Notes under the pieces: model-generated
Databases searched by the model: none
What the model was told of the DNA's origin: nothing
Seen by the model: the letters and a program-made list of their open reading frames with translations, nothing else
In this document: piece after piece, positions 42,807 through 55,816 of the stretch
How positions within the stretch are numbered: position 1 is the stretch's first letter
Layout: every line of letters begins with the position of its first letter
NCBI GenBank assembly: GCA_033060915.1
Contig: CM065389.1
Location: forward strand, 10,066,001 to 10,130,000
Length of the DNA stretch: 64,000 nucleotides
Source: Euryodendron excelsum
Lineage: Eukaryota > Streptophyta > Magnoliopsida > Ericales > Pentaphylacaceae
Direction of reading: 5' to 3'
Position numbers and translations under genes: made by a program

Positions 42807-45452
42807 GCAAGAATTTAAACTTTTGACCATTTATATGTTAGAGAGAAAGAGAGTTGCATGTAATTTTTGGTTTTTTTTAAGTCACCCATTGTAGTTGATT
42901 TGGATCTTCTTTTTTTTTTCCCCTTCATTTCTTATGAGGCCATTTCTCATTGAATTGAGGCTTTTTTATTGTTTTCTTATGAGTTTTTTTTTCTCATTTA
43001 GACTAGTTTTGTTTTTCTTTCTTATGAGCTTTATTTTCTCATTTAGACTAAAAAAAAATTTTCTTTTTCTCTGTACCTTTTTGCTAATTTAGACTAAGAC
43101 TTTTTTTAAAAATAAATTTATCAAAATTATACAGGACTTGATTACAGTATATGTGATTTTTTAAAATTCAGGACCTTCAAAATTTAGGAGCTTACAACGA
43201 GTCCTTTACTCACTTTATGGTGTAGCAGACCATGCTTGAAAGAGCATTGTTGTACTTTTATAGAATTTCATGTGAACTCCTTCAATACGGCACATTTATC
43301 CAGCTGCAGTTGTTGACTTGGAAACACTACAATCAGCCGCCTCTCTTGACTTCCACATTGTAGTAGAGACAGAATATTGAACCTACCCACCTCCTTTCAC
43401 TAGTGAACTTGATCTTCGATCCCTCCTTCCACTAATAATAACCCGAGGCAGTCTCTAGTCCTATCTTCTATCCCCTCTACGGAGGAGTTGGGGTCTATAT
43501 TTTGAGTTTTTTTAAGTTGATTTTTTTTTTAGTTTTTAAATAAGAAAAAAAGTCAAAAAATAGTTTTTTCTTAAAAACAAAAAAAGCTAACAAAAGTTTT
43601 TTTTGATTAAATAAACTACTTAAAAAAGCATAAAGAATAATTTTGGTTTCAAAAAAGCTTAGTTGGGGTGTTTACTACTAGCTTAAAGTTTCTTTAGTTT
43701 TTTTTTATACAAAAATAATCAAAGTACCTCAAAGTAAATTAGATTGCACATTCATGATATTTTGTAAAGCTAAACAAAATTTTAACATTAGTTATGGTAG
43801 TATACTAATTTATGTTTAGAATTTTTAAAATTAATTATTTTTCAAAATTATCACTACAGTAGAATAAGCAAAAAAAACGCTTCAAAATTTTTAGTTTTTG
43901 TTTTTTGAGTTATTAGCCTAAAAAAAATCTAGCTTATTATAAACTGAAAAAACTTGTTGTCAACACCAAATGCTTATTTTAAGCAAAAAGTTAAAAAAAA
44001 TACTCAAAATAAGTTATTCTCAAACAGGCTAGTACGATAAACTTATCTAGTAAAAACGATGATGGCTTTTTAGGGCTCGACCCAACCTCAAGTGATTTGT
44101 TGTCCTTGAGATAGAGACAATGCCGCCACCTCAACAATTCTTTGTCCTTAGCCATTAATTCACGCGATACCTCTATTTCACGGTAATGAGTGTCTCTAAG
44201 TTCTACCATTTGACTTGAGTGCCTCTTTTCTTTCTGTCTCAAAAAAACTTCATCAAAACTTCGTTGTTTTAGGGCGGGACTTTATATTATATACACAACC
44301 CAAACACAATAGAAAACTTGAACTTGATTGTGGTGTCATTGTATGAGAATCTATATGTCTAGGTTCATCCCTTTTTTCTCTTTGTAGGAAATTTGGCAGA
44401 TCTCATTGTAGTTGTTTGACAAATCACATGCTTGTTGCCCTAATCCCTTCTATGGTCAGAAATCTGATCAGCCCTTATCAGCTTGAATTTTCAAGCAATC
44501 CTTTCAGTGATGCCATCTCTGCCTTCATAAGAAACTCGACTATGGTCTCCGTATTGATACATTTTTTACAATCAACTCGCACTACTAGTCTCTTAGCCGA
44601 GAACATGCTCTGGGTTTTACGTCAACAATTATGTTTCAGTGCTTGAATTTTGTATGCAAATTAAAACTATTTCATGGGTCTCTCCACATAAAAGCTTTTG
44701 GAGTACCATTGCAGATAACAGCATTAAATATATGCATATATATTTTTATATATAAACTCCTTGTAGATATTAAATTTAGCATTCTCATTATATTATTTGA
44801 TTAATACATTTTTGCATTAATTTAGATTAATTCTTTGGTTAACCTTGCTTGAAACAAACTGACGAAGCAATTGTCATTGTGTGAGCCGAAAATAAAAAAA
44901 CAAGCACTCTGACTCAGACTCATTCAACCGGGTTGGTAGAGAAAAACAAGCCCTTATGAATGGGCTGAAAAACCGGCACCGCATCGTTATTGGACTTGCC
45001 ATTAGTGAAGTTAATAAGGTCAAGATCCAAGTCCACCTTTACTCAGAATAACTGACCCGTTGATGCACTCCATATGGGTCGGAGCAGCTGCTAACATGCG
45101 CTGTTGACGTACTCTATATACTATTTCTTTCTTTCTTTTTATGTTGAGAAAGCCAACCTCACGCAAGCCCTTAAAAGGTTGAAAGTATAAATAACACACA
45201 TTTATACTGATACGAGAATCAGGCTAACACAAAACTCTATCTGGTCCTGGGCTCGAAAGCCCCACTTGCACTGAGTGTAGACCCAAAGTTGGGAGAACAT
45301 TTCAGTGGTATTTTGTTAAATTTGGGCATTCTTCAAATGATAGAACATTTGTTTAGTATTTTTTCAAATTTGGGCATTCTATTTCTATAGCCGGAGCTCT
45401 TCGCATCACAATGCTTATTATATTACAATGATTTGACATTACACATAGAGAC
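42113..45452. other. Gene-free AT-rich stretch
   Basis: No gene recognised. Contains an AG microsatellite (42774-42804), pyrimidine-rich low complexity (42905-43080, short Phe-rich frames that I reject) and a region at 43500-44030 whose ends are partly inverted (tattttgagttttttt against aaaaatactcaaaata), perhaps an old MITE. A 76-codon frame at 44416-44646 shows no motif I know. 44880-45430 has no structure I can name. Confidence 0.45.
42774..42804. repeat. (AG)n microsatellite
   Basis: About 31 bases of AG repeat, starting just after a tttgtgtttgcaca phrase, in non-coding DNA. Confidence 0.95.
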
Positions 45453-45716
45453 GAGAAATTATTCATTAAGTCTGAAATACTGTGTTAGCATAATGATATG
45501 ATGTACTCAACCAATAAAAAATAAACACATCATGTATTTTTTGTTAACTTAACTATACAAGTAATAAATATAAACCTATTAAGAAAGTTGTTATTTTTAT
45601 TATTTTAAAAATTAGGTCAATCAACTTAAAAGGAAAATAAATATTTATTTTTAATTGATTGGGCACACCATATCATCATGCTAATATGGTATTCCAAATC
45701 TACTAAATAATTTCTT
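45453..45716. mobile_element. Mutator-like MITE with 9-bp target duplication
   Basis: A 264-bp element starting GAGAAATTATTCATTAAG and ending in the reverse complement of AAGAAATTATTTAGTAG. Inverted repeats extend about 60 bases with mismatches (taatgatatgatgtactcaaccaat against the inverse of attgattgggcacaccatatcatca). A perfect 9-bp target duplication, CATAGAGAC, lies at 45444-45452 and 45717-45725, the length typical of the Mutator superfamily. A sister copy is at 18117-18400 and a partial match at 48040-48065. Confidence 0.88.
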
Positions 45717-45725
45717 CATAGAGAC

Positions 45726-48260
45726 AGAATAAAGTGTCTACAATAATGTAGTTTATTGTTCGTCTTTTATTCATCACAATTCCATTTTATGTGCATTGAC
45801 AGACCCAAGAATTATGCTTGGAGGGGAGGGAGAAACTATATGTTCTAAAAAATTTACGACAAAGTTTTAATTATTTCATTCTAATAAACTTTGAAAGGAG
45901 AAGCAAAAAGATTCCAAATCCACTCTACTAAGAGTTAACAATAATTTCTTTCAACTTTTAACTCCTCTGAAATTTAAAATTTAAATAAAAAAAAATTCTA
46001 GTACGGTTACAAGAAGAATGAACATACGAAATGGTATCTTCATAGAAGATTTAATTTCCTCAACCAAGACTTTGGAAAGTATCATCAATCATTGACCTTG
46101 TTTAGTTAACACTAATTTTGGTTTTCTTAGGTACTCCAAAAAATAAGTAAAATTTAAAACAAAAAGAAAACAATTGTTGCTAGGCAATAACGGAAAATTT
46201 TGTTGAAAACGAAAATGAAAATCAAAACAATTAGGAAAAGAGAGTTAAAAAACAAGAACATTAACGGTTATTTTGAATCTTAATGGACATTACAAAGAAA
46301 GGTCATGTAAAATGTAGGAAAGGATTGATGATTTGGAAATTAGAATCTTCAGACAGATAATGAATTGAGAACAAAATTGGGCACCAATTTTACATCCTCA
46401 AAGCGTAAATTCTATTTTCCTTTTCGTACTAGTTTTCAATTTTACTTTAGACCATCTAAAATAGCAATAAGAAGCATAATATTGTAATCCAAAACGCTAC
46501 ACTGTTAAAATAGAATTTCCGGTGTTTTTAAAAGCAAGATTAATATCGGTTTTGAAAGAAAAATGCTACACATAGACTAATTTCTCAAGCCATTTTTTTT
46601 TTACTTATTTTCACCCACAAGACACAAGTTAATGGGTCTCACATTATTTATTAATGTTGGTCACACTATATTTTGTTTTATGGGTGATAGAATGAATTGA
46701 GAAATTAATTTATGTATAAGATTACACTTTTTGAAAATGCCAACTAAGGGACAAGTGGTAGAGCAGTGAGGTTGATGGTGGCTCTGGTCTCTTCTCTAAA
46801 ATAGGATTGACCATTCAAACAAAATTCAAGAATAGCCCTTCCGTGAAAATAGTTGTTCCAATTTTAGTTTGTGATACCAAATAGTAAAATTAGAATAAAA
46901 AGTAGAAAAATATTATATAAAATCCCATTTTTCAATCATTTTTCATATTCTTAGATATAAGTAAATAAATTTTACCTAAATTTATTAATGTGAATCCTCC
47001 AGCCTTGTATTTAGGAGTGTGAAAAAAGTTGAGAAATAAACTATATGTAGCATTAAAAAGTAAGAGTGAGCATTTATTCCACCTATTCTCTCGTATCAAG
47101 GTCGGTTTGGTGGAGTTTAAATTTAGTTTTTATTTATAAATAAAAGAAGATGATTTTTTTTATTTTTTTTATTTTTATGAGCTAAAATTAAAAAATTAAA
47201 AAATTAAAAAAAATACTAAATGGACACTAAATGTGGTGCGACTACTTTAAAGTCTTATGTCAAACAGAGAAAAGCATTATAACTTTCTAATTCATTTTCT
47301 TTGGTAGGCTAATAATGTGATCGTCAACGGACAGTATACTGAGACCAATAATGTGATGTGAGGACTGTTAAAGGTAAACGTGATGGCGATCCAGTGGCAT
47401 TTGACCGATCGCTGCCTCTTGCTCTCAAAATTTTTCTTGTGATTTTGGGTAAATCGATAGTGTGATGGTCAAATCAGATCGATGGAACCTTTTATGACAT
47501 TTCAGATTTTTTATTTTTCAAAGACTACTGACCATTCTAGAATTTCACTTGTCAACGAGTGAGATTGTTACATTGTCACATTGACAAGCGACTGATGAAT
47601 TGACTGCGGCAACAATTTTCCATAAGTGAAACTCTCATGTTTTTGACGTATCTTGTAAATCTCAACCCTGGCATTAAACGCAAAAGCAAATTTGACCGTT
47701 GAGCTCTACATTTCTTTAGAAAATTAAGGTGAATTTTGGTGAAAATTAAAAAAACACTTGTGATTTCAACGAATGTATTATCACAAAATGCGGTCTTACT
47801 ATTATTACTTTGAGTAGTGATTGTGATCAATTTAAGTGATAAATACAATCGATTCAAATGGAAGCGGTAAGTTAACTATACTTAGCCATTCTCTTAGCAA
47901 AATATTAATGTTAAGATTTATGACAGATCGACAATAGTGCGACAAGTTATTGGGGATGCAGTTTAAGTGATAATCACCTCTCACGCCGATTCCAAATCTT
48001 CTTCTTCACATTGCAAATGGGGAGCAAATATTCAGTGTTGTCACATTATCATGCTGATGTGGTATCACAAGTCAATAGAAATACATCAAAAATATAGTTT
48101 TTATCTTTATCACTTAAATTAAAAAGTAAGTTAATATATATTATCTACACTATCTCACTAACCGATATGACATCTCATCACATCATACATACGTGGATAG
48201 ATTTCATTAGCTTGTGATACTACGTCAGCAACAATAATGTGACATCACCGTTGCATTGAA
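45726..48260. other. Gene-free AT-rich stretch
   Basis: No gene seen. Short frames, including 93 codons at 47576-47857 (-), have no recognisable motif. 48040-48110 resembles one end of the Mutator-like MITE (cacattatcatgctgatgtggta). Confidence 0.5.
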
Positions 48261-48368
48261 TATTTTCTCACAAATGGGATGGTATTACATGCAACGAATT
48301 TGGAAGGGTCATCCACTTAAACCTTGGACTTGGAGGTTGCAGCTTGACAGGTTCACTCGAGAATCTCA

Positions 48369-48743
48369 GGCTCCATTTAATTACGGTTTCAGTTTTTATT
48401 TTTTATTTTTATTTTTTAAAATTTAACAAAATCGAATTTGACAAATTAGTTTCGGAAACTGTTTATATTGAAATCACGTTTAGTAAGCCAGTTCCGAAAC
48501 TTGATTTTAAGAATTTTTTTAAAAAATACTCCAATTTTGGAAACCAGTAAAAAAGTGTTTTCTTAGTTTTTGAAACTATTTTTATACGAAAATAAAAACG
48601 ATATGAAAACAATAGTATTTTTTATAGTTCTATTTTTTTATTTTCGAAAATAAGAAAAACGAGCGATCCATAGATTTTTTTTAATTCTAAAAACACTAAA
48701 CACAAAACTGAAATTGAAACCGAGACTGATACCAAATAGAGCC
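48369..48743. mobile_element. PIF/Harbinger-like MITE in an LRR exon
   Basis: A 375-bp insert with inverted ends GGCTCCATTTAATTACGG and the reverse complement of GGCTCTATTTGGTATCAG, flanked by a 3-bp duplication TCA (48366-48368 and 48744-48746). Removing it and one TCA rejoins the LRR reading E-N-L-N-F-S-A-F-P-N-L. The GGC...GCC ends and 3-bp duplication suit PIF/Harbinger, although the usual target is TWA. The interior is AT-rich with inverted ttttattttt / aaaataaaaa phrases. Confidence 0.8.
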
Positions 48744-49494
48744 TCAACTTCTCTGCATTTCCAAACCTCCTTGGCCTTAACCTAAGCTTTCCAGACTCAC
48801 TTTCCTTGGCTTGTCTTGTGATCTATTCCGCGGATCAATCCCTGCCTCTATTGGGCATTTGGCCAGCTTAAGCAACATGACTCTCAATGGCAACAAGCTT
48901 TCTAGAGCCATCCCTCCCTCTATTGGGAACTTGACTAGGCTAACCTACTTCTTGTTGCACTATAATGAGTTATCTGGCTCCATCCCTTCAGAGGTACAAA
49001 AGCCAAGTTCCCTTGCTCGTGTAACTTTGTTCGTAAACCACCTAAGTGGCCTTCTTCCTCCATCAATCAATAATCTAACCCATTAGAAAGCTCTCTTCAT
49101 GGGTGGAAACAATTTCACTGGCCATTTACCACAACAGGTCTACCTTGGTGGATCACTTCAAAGGTTTACTGCAACTAGCAACCATTTTGTTGGTGGAATC
49201 CCTAAAACCTTTAAAAACTGCACCAAATTAACTACAGTAAGGCTTGAAGAGAACCAACTAACAGGAAACAAATCCGAAGAATTTGGCATATATCCCAACT
49301 TAGATTATATTGATTTGAGTCGTAATAACTTCTATGGAGAACTTTTTTGGAAGTGGGGGCAATTCCGAAGCTTGATGAAGCTATCTATCACCAACTCTCA
49401 AGTATGTGGTAGGATGCCACCCGAGCTTATGGAAGCACCTCAACTACAAGAACTTGACAAGGCTGGAAGACCCACCACCCTCGCAAGAACTTGA

Positions 49495-51167
49495 AACCAC
49501 CTTTCATAGATATTATTGTCATGTGTTAGAGTCGTGTTCCAATCGGTTACAGTAGGGTGTCATGTATGCATCTTCATGATACTTGTCATCACTATATTAC
49601 TGTCATTACATCATTATATTACCTGTCATTGCATCATTATATTTACTTTCTAGTAACAAGTGGCAGCTACAAAATGAAACAAAGTCATCTTCCAGAGACT
49701 GAAAAAACAAGTGGTGCTCCAGTTGAATGGGTTAGCTGGAATAGATTACTGTGTCATATCGGGGCTAGAATCAGTAAGGGAATTCAATTTTTGAATGGGG
49801 ATAAGGGTTACGAGTTCATGGACGCACGAGATTAGGAAGGTTTATAGTTCGGCATGATGTATCATTCTAGTTCAGATGGTCTTAGGTTAACTAGAGATCT
49901 ATTGGGCGAATCCTCTGGCATATTTGAGAAGGCATGTATGTGTTGGGTTGGGTTGAAATGTTAGTAATGCCGAGCCTTAACCTTAGAGATTCTGTTGTTG
50001 ACATTCAGGTGAATGAATAGAATGTGGCTTGTTGTGAAAGTGTTCAAGTTCTAGCTATGGTGCATGGAGGTGGTCTTGGTTGTTCATAGGATTCTGGTTT
50101 GTTATCCTACTTTGAGGTCTAAGGCGTATACATGGTTCTATTTTGCATTGGAGGATCATCGGGTTTGTCTTAGTACTCTTATGGTGGCAATGCAATAGAT
50201 GGGTATGAACTTGCACTCTATTTCCCAGTTGTTAATGGCTAAGGAATTGGTCCTCAAAAGCTATTTGGTGCTCTTGATCCTTTTTTCATTATCCCCCTTT
50301 TCCTTTCTAGTAGTTGAGTTTCGACGTTGTAGTTTGTGCTATAGGTGGGTGTCGTAATCATTACTGGGTCGTGGGATTTGAACTGTTGAGTCATGTAAAG
50401 AGCTTGGAAAGGTTCTTAGATTTCTAGCTAATGACTTTTGGGTCTATTTTGAGTTCTCATGGATGTACTTGTCTTTTGTGTGGCTATATTGCGAGGTGTA
50501 TAGTACAATTAAACAGTCAATTGGCATGGGACCAAATTTGATTCAGGAGACGACCGAGAATGTTAAAGTGATTTGACAACGACTACTCACAACTTAGAGT
50601 CGTTAGAATAGTTATGTGGATCGACAAAGGCTGCTTTAGAGTTCGAAGTGGGTGATCATGTGTTTCTGAAGGTTTCTATACGGAAAGGTTTGAGGAGATT
50701 TGGTCAGAATGAAAAGTTAACGCCACATTACATTGGGTCTTTGCAAGTTCTTGCGAGTGTCGAGATTATTGCATATCAGTTGGCATTACCGTTACAGTTT
50801 TTTAGAATGCACGATGTTTTTCATGTCTCAATATTGAAAGTTTGAGTCGGATCCTTCACACATGTTAGATTGGTCAGACTTAGAGCAAGAAGATGACATA
50901 TTGTTTAAGCAACGTCTGGCACCGATTGTTGACTTTAGAGATTAAGTTAACTAGACTATATGGGAACGGGCATCCGAGTCATACACCAAATATGCTGAGT
51001 TGTTTGTCGGTTAGTTAAGTTTTGAGTTTCGAGGATGAAACTATTTTCTTAATTGGGGAGAATGTAGTAACCCGATCAAAGAGTCAAAGTGGTGTGGAGT
51101 TTTTTTTTTTTAAATTTCATAAAATTTTGGGGGTTATTTGGTGAATAACCAAAACATTATTTAACAG

Positions 51168-51205
<38 letters not shown>

Positions 51206-52960
51206 GGCGAACCCACCAAACCCATCTCTTTCTCTTTTTCTTTTCTTTTTCCAACTTCATCCTCCATTATCACCTAGATAGAGAAAATTTTTGGTATTAC
51301 TTTTTAAAGGTTTTGTGTTCTTCTCTTCAATGCCTACACAGTGGTTGTTTCATTTCGTAATTTTAGCAAAATGAAGTTCTTGTCCTAGGTTCAATCTTAA
51401 GGGATTACCCGTGGATTTTGCTATTGGGTTAATATTTTTGAGTTATTCATGTTGTTGGGGTATAAATCAAGCCTATAGAATTTTTATGTAAATTTTTAGG
51501 TTTTACATAAACTTGAAAGTTGATTATTATTTAATTTCTTAGCTTTCTTGATTAATTATTGCTATGTTTAAGATTATGTGTTAGTTAATTGATGTTTTGT
51601 GATTATTGAATATTTTGAATGAAAATTTAGGGTTTTATCATGTTTAATTACTTGATAAAATTGGGGGGTTTTGCCATAAAATAATTGAATCATGTAATTA
51701 ACTTGATATTTGTGTGATCCACATATACGTGAGTTATGTTTAAGGTATTGGTTGGTTTAAATAAATTAATTGAATAATTTTGGTTCTTGACATAATACAA
51801 AATGGGCATAAAATTGACAATTAAAAACGTTTGAATGTCTTGAATAATTATAAAAGACTATGTTATGAATTTGGTGACTTTGATGTTATTGGTTTCGCAT
51901 TTGTGTGGTATTTATCTTGATTGAGACTTATGTTAAAGTCTATCTGTAGTTAGGCATGGTAGGGCATGTGCTTGAAACCTTGATCCCAGGATTTGTATTA
52001 GAATAAAGGCCTAATGCCTCATTTGGTAAGATACACGTATTCTTTAGGTGCGGCCCATAAAGAATAGAATTAATTGAAACACACGTCCTTTGGGGGATAT
52101 CTCATAAAGAGCGGAAGATGTTGTAGGTAGAATTGTATCCAATTCTTAGAACGGTCAGTTGCATGCATGCACTTGCATTGGGTTGTACTTGGGTGAGTCT
52201 TGATATTTTTATTTATTTATTAATGCAGTTATCATTTCAGTTTTGGTTTTATAGAATCAATTTGATTTTGTTGTTGTTGGTGATTAGATTGTTTGTGGAT
52301 TGATGTTACAAGTATTTGATCTTCATTTAGTTGGTTCATGTGTGTATTTGAAACATATCATTTGGCATCGAATTGGGAGTTAGGATAAAGAAACTGCATT
52401 TCTTTACTCTCTTGCATCCTTATTTATACACTTGCACATATCACCTGATCTTTATTAACTCGATAACATAACATACTACTTGACCCATAAAAATGCTCAC
52501 CCTACAATAATTGCAGGTTGGCCCTTAAGTAGCAGACTTAAGGACTTGGATTAAGACATTGGAGTCCTACATTATCTTTAAACTCTATATTATTGTATCT
52601 TTGGGTTGTAGTTATTTTCCTTTATTGTTGTATTAAACTTCTATATTTTCACTTCATTGTCGTTGAAGTTTCAATTAGATAACTGTATTATTATTATTCT
52701 TATTTTGTTGCATTCAAGGCTTTATTTTATGTTGGTAGAACTTCTTGTAGTTTGCAGTGGAGTTTGGGTTGTGGTTGGAGTTTAGATTTTGTGAGACTTG
52801 ACATTTTCTTTAAAATAAGTTTTAAACAGGTTTTCATTAAACTGGAAATGTTAAAAATACAAATAGACCCACATAATTTTGTTTTAGAAATTTTTTAACA
52901 TAAAAACTATCTTTAAAGAGAATTTCAAAATTTATTTTAACTAAAATATTATGTGAATTC
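49495..52960 (+). mobile_element. Gypsy retrotransposon remnant: integrase tail and 3' LTR
   Basis: Recognisable part: end of integrase and the following linker at 50525-50845 (GPNLIQETTENVK, QSR-NSYVDRQR with stops, then VGDHVFLKVS, KLTPHYIGSLQVL, MHDVFHVSILK), the chromodomain-side region (about 50940-51010, TIWERASESYTKYAELF), a purine tract (51051-51062) and a 3' LTR starting TGTAGTAACCCGATC at 51063. The LTR contains a CT tract (51175-51202) and runs to about 52960, where no clear CA end was found. The 49495-50520 part is too decayed to read. Insertion and deletion together removed the receptor's late LRRs and transmembrane segment. Confidence 0.75.
51063..52960 (+). repeat. Gypsy 3' LTR (right end approximate)
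   Basis: Starts TGTAGTAACCCG after the purine-rich ttggggagaa; this start is common in plant Gypsy LTRs. Unusually long (about 1.9 kb) if it reaches the receptor sequence at about 52960. Some of the right part may be other sequence. Confidence 0.6.
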
Positions 52961-53719
52961 AAATTTTGACTTAAACTTCATTATACTTTTATCCATTAAA
53001 TCTCGGCTTTTGAGGCATGATATGATTCCTCGCAGCAGAGCGATGACGATAGAAGACAAAGGGACCATAGAAAACAAGTCATCAAAAGAAAATTTGTTTG
53101 CAATATGGAGCTACGATGATAAAATGGTGTATGAAAACATAATTGAAGTTGTAGAAGAATTCAAATCTGAGTATTGCACGGAGAGGGGGTGACTGGTTAG
53201 GTTGTTGCTGTGAAAAAAATTCATTCATAAGAAGACAGTATAGAGACAGTGGCCAACCTGAGGGTTTTAACTGCCGAAATTCATGCATTGACAAGGATAA
53301 GACATGGCAACATCGTGAAGCTTTATGGTTACTCTCTCCATGCACGACACTCATTTTTGGTTTACGAGTACTTGGAGAGGGGAAGGCTGGGAGCATTACT
53401 CGGCAACTATGGAGAGGCGGTTCAGTTTGAATGGATCAAGAGGACGAATGTCATTAGAAGCATGGCAATTGCTTTGTCTTACCTGCACCATGACTGCTCA
53501 CCTCCCATAATTCATCGAGACATTTCAAGCAAGAATGTTCCGCAGGATTTAGAGTACGAGGCTTGCATCTCTAACTTATTTTGTTAGGAAAATTACAAGG
53601 AAAAGCATGAGTTCTTTTGTTTTCTTTTTTACTACTCTGTTTTAACTGAAATCAATTTCATAATGGGCAGAGCTTGCTTACACAATGAAAGTGAATGAGA
53701 AATGTGATGTTTATAATTT

Positions 53720-53839
53720 GGAAAATGCTATTCTTTCAGAATTTGTGTATAGAAATCTATACCAGAATGATGTGGCGCTGACAGTTTTGTAATTAATAAA
53801 CATCTAGGTAGGCCCTTTATTTTAAAGTGATAAGCATAC
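53720..53839. mobile_element. Short 'aaaatgctatt' MITE fragment in kinase exon 2
   Basis: About 120 bp beginning GGAAAATGCTATTCTTTC, the same end as the unit 2 intron MITE, with a flanking AATTT (53715-53719 and 53840-53844), or AATTTGG if the boundary is shifted by two. The right inverted end is missing, so this is an internally deleted or truncated member. It breaks the V-Y-(S)-F-G motif of the kinase. Confidence 0.65.
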
Positions 53840-53924
53840 AATTTGGGATAGTAGCATTGAAAGTCATATTGGGAAGCCACCCGGCTGATTTCGTCTCATT
53901 TCTGTCATCAGCGTCATCATTGCC

Positions 53925-54329
53925 TGTTGGGAATTTTGACCCTCCCAAACACACCGCTTTTGGAAATAGGAAAGATAGAAATATTAAAATAAATAGAGAA
54001 AAACACAACACAAGAATTTACATGAAAAACTCTTAAAACGGGAGAAAAACCACCAGCCCCAAAGAAAAATACACTATTTGAAAAATTATTACAATCACAC
54101 AATTTTTCCTCCTCACCCCAAAGACACCCTCACTAAGCTTCCCCACTAACGACACTTTAATTTTCACCTCTTCAAGAGGAATTTTACTAAAGTCAAAAGT
54201 TACTAGTTAAGCTATTGACTTGTGCACTTAACTAAGGAAACTTAACCTTCCTTAAATAAGGATTCACTCTTGCCCCCCTTTCCACTCCCAACCGATGTGG
54301 GATTGGGAAAGGAGTAAACAAATCCAATA
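53925..54329 (-). repeat. LTR (3' side) of gag-only Copia
   Basis: 405 bp, TGTTGGGAATTTTGACC to ATCCAATA (the GCA end of its partner is ATA here). Aligns end to end with 55817-56223. Confidence 0.88.
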
Positions 54330-54649
54330 ATCTCCACCTTTGCGACTTTGGCTGATCCCACAGCCACACTCTACATTGATGAAGATCTTCATAGCATCTG
54401 CTATCATGCTCCACCATAAAAGCATATACACTCAGAATAAACTAATTCTATGCATTTCACTTTGGCCCATGTCGAAAAACAACCTTGCTAAAAAATTATG
54501 GTGCAACTCCCACATTTGGCTTTTTTGGAAGTTCATTAGCCATCGACATGAATTTCCACCACACACCCTGCATCAATGCTAAACTAATGCTCATGTGCAA
54601 ACTTGTGAACCTGATAATAGTAACACATCCTCTATCATGCGACATCATC

Positions 54650-55468
54650 ATCTATGCAGAGAGACACAACGTTAGCTTCATTATCAGTATCTCCATTCAC
54701 TAACTTAGAGCATTTTGCCGAACCAGCTCCAACTTTTAGATAATTTTTCTTGACGTGCCTAAATTATCCACACACCCAGCAGACTACTTTCTTCTTCATG
54801 GAGTTCTTCTTCCAATCACCAGCTGCCACCGCTAGGTTCTCAAGTGAACAATTACTTCCACTGCCTAGTCTTCTTTCTTCAGAAAACAGTTCGCTGGTAA
54901 CCTCTGAAAAAATTATTTTCTCCTTCCTATATATCAAAATAGGCTTCATATGCTCATAGGAAGATAGAAGAGACCACATAAGCCTCAAATCTTGATCCTC
55001 GTCTTCAATTTTCACTCCAATAGATTCGAGTTTCGAAACGATGCCATTGAGAACACTTAAATGATCTGAGATAGTTGTACCTTCACTTATCCGCAGTGTA
55101 TGAAACTGCTCCTTTAGATACACCCGATTCGAGACGCCCTTCGTCTGATACAACTCTTCAAGTTTTTCTCAGAGTTCCTTTGCCGTAGATATTCCGTGCA
55201 CATTTGCAAGAACATTCTTGGCCAGGCACAAACGTACTGCACTTGCTGCTCTCAAATACAGTTCCTCCCAATCTTCATCGCTCATTCCAGATCTGCTTAT
55301 GCTAGTATCACTGCTAATTTTAGGGATTAGTCTGCCCTTCAACGCCTTATGTAATCCTAATTGAATCAAAACATCCCTCACTTGCACTTGCCACAAGCCA
55401 AAATTGATTCGCCCATCAAATTTCTCCACATCAAATCTGATAGGATTTGAAGCCCTACTTCCTGACAT
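54650..55468 (-). pseudogene. Copia gag (UBN2-type), one stop codon plus a broken zinc knuckle
   Basis: Reads on the minus strand from ATG 55466-55468 (MSGSRASNPIRFDVEKFDG, a typical Copia gag start with the F-DG-NF--W motif). At 55169 a TGA replaces the Trp expected in the (A)LWEKLEELYQ motif; the same frame continues through YLKEQFHTLRISEGTTISDH, LSSYEHMKPIL, and SEERRL. The zinc knuckle begins CWVCG then meets a stop (54764) and its last Cys is Tyr. The frame ends soon after at a SLCIDDDVA-type tail near 54650. It would have made the capsid-like protein that packages element RNA; it is now inactive by these lesions. Confidence 0.85.
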
Positions 55469-55816
55469 GACCTTGATGAATTTTTACCATAGAAATTAAT
55501 AGTATTCACTAAGTAAGTTCCCAGGAAAGACTTAAATCTTTTCTAGACAGAACTTCAAGATTCTCAGGAAAGATTGGAGGGTTCACACTGGTCCCGCTTA
55601 AAACCCAATCTCCTAGACAAAATCTCCTTAGACTGTACGTATCCACACTACCACACCAAAGCTCCACCCCACCAAAAGGATAACAACATTAAAGGAACCT
55701 CTAATAATTTTAAGAAAATCTTTTCTAATGTGGAAGATCAGTGAAAATTGCAACCACAAAGCATACTAAGACTTTCAAGAAATAAACAAAACAACCGAAC
55801 AGGCTCTGATACCACT

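Noticed and set aside
43500..44030. Possible MITE with ends tattttgag / ctcaaaata
   Set aside because: Ends are low-complexity and no duplication is seen.
44416..44646. 76-codon plus-strand frame
   Set aside because: No motif or homologue that I recognise; treated as chance.
47576..47857. 93-codon minus-strand frame
   Set aside because: No motif, no introns or promoter evidence, AT-rich intergenic context.
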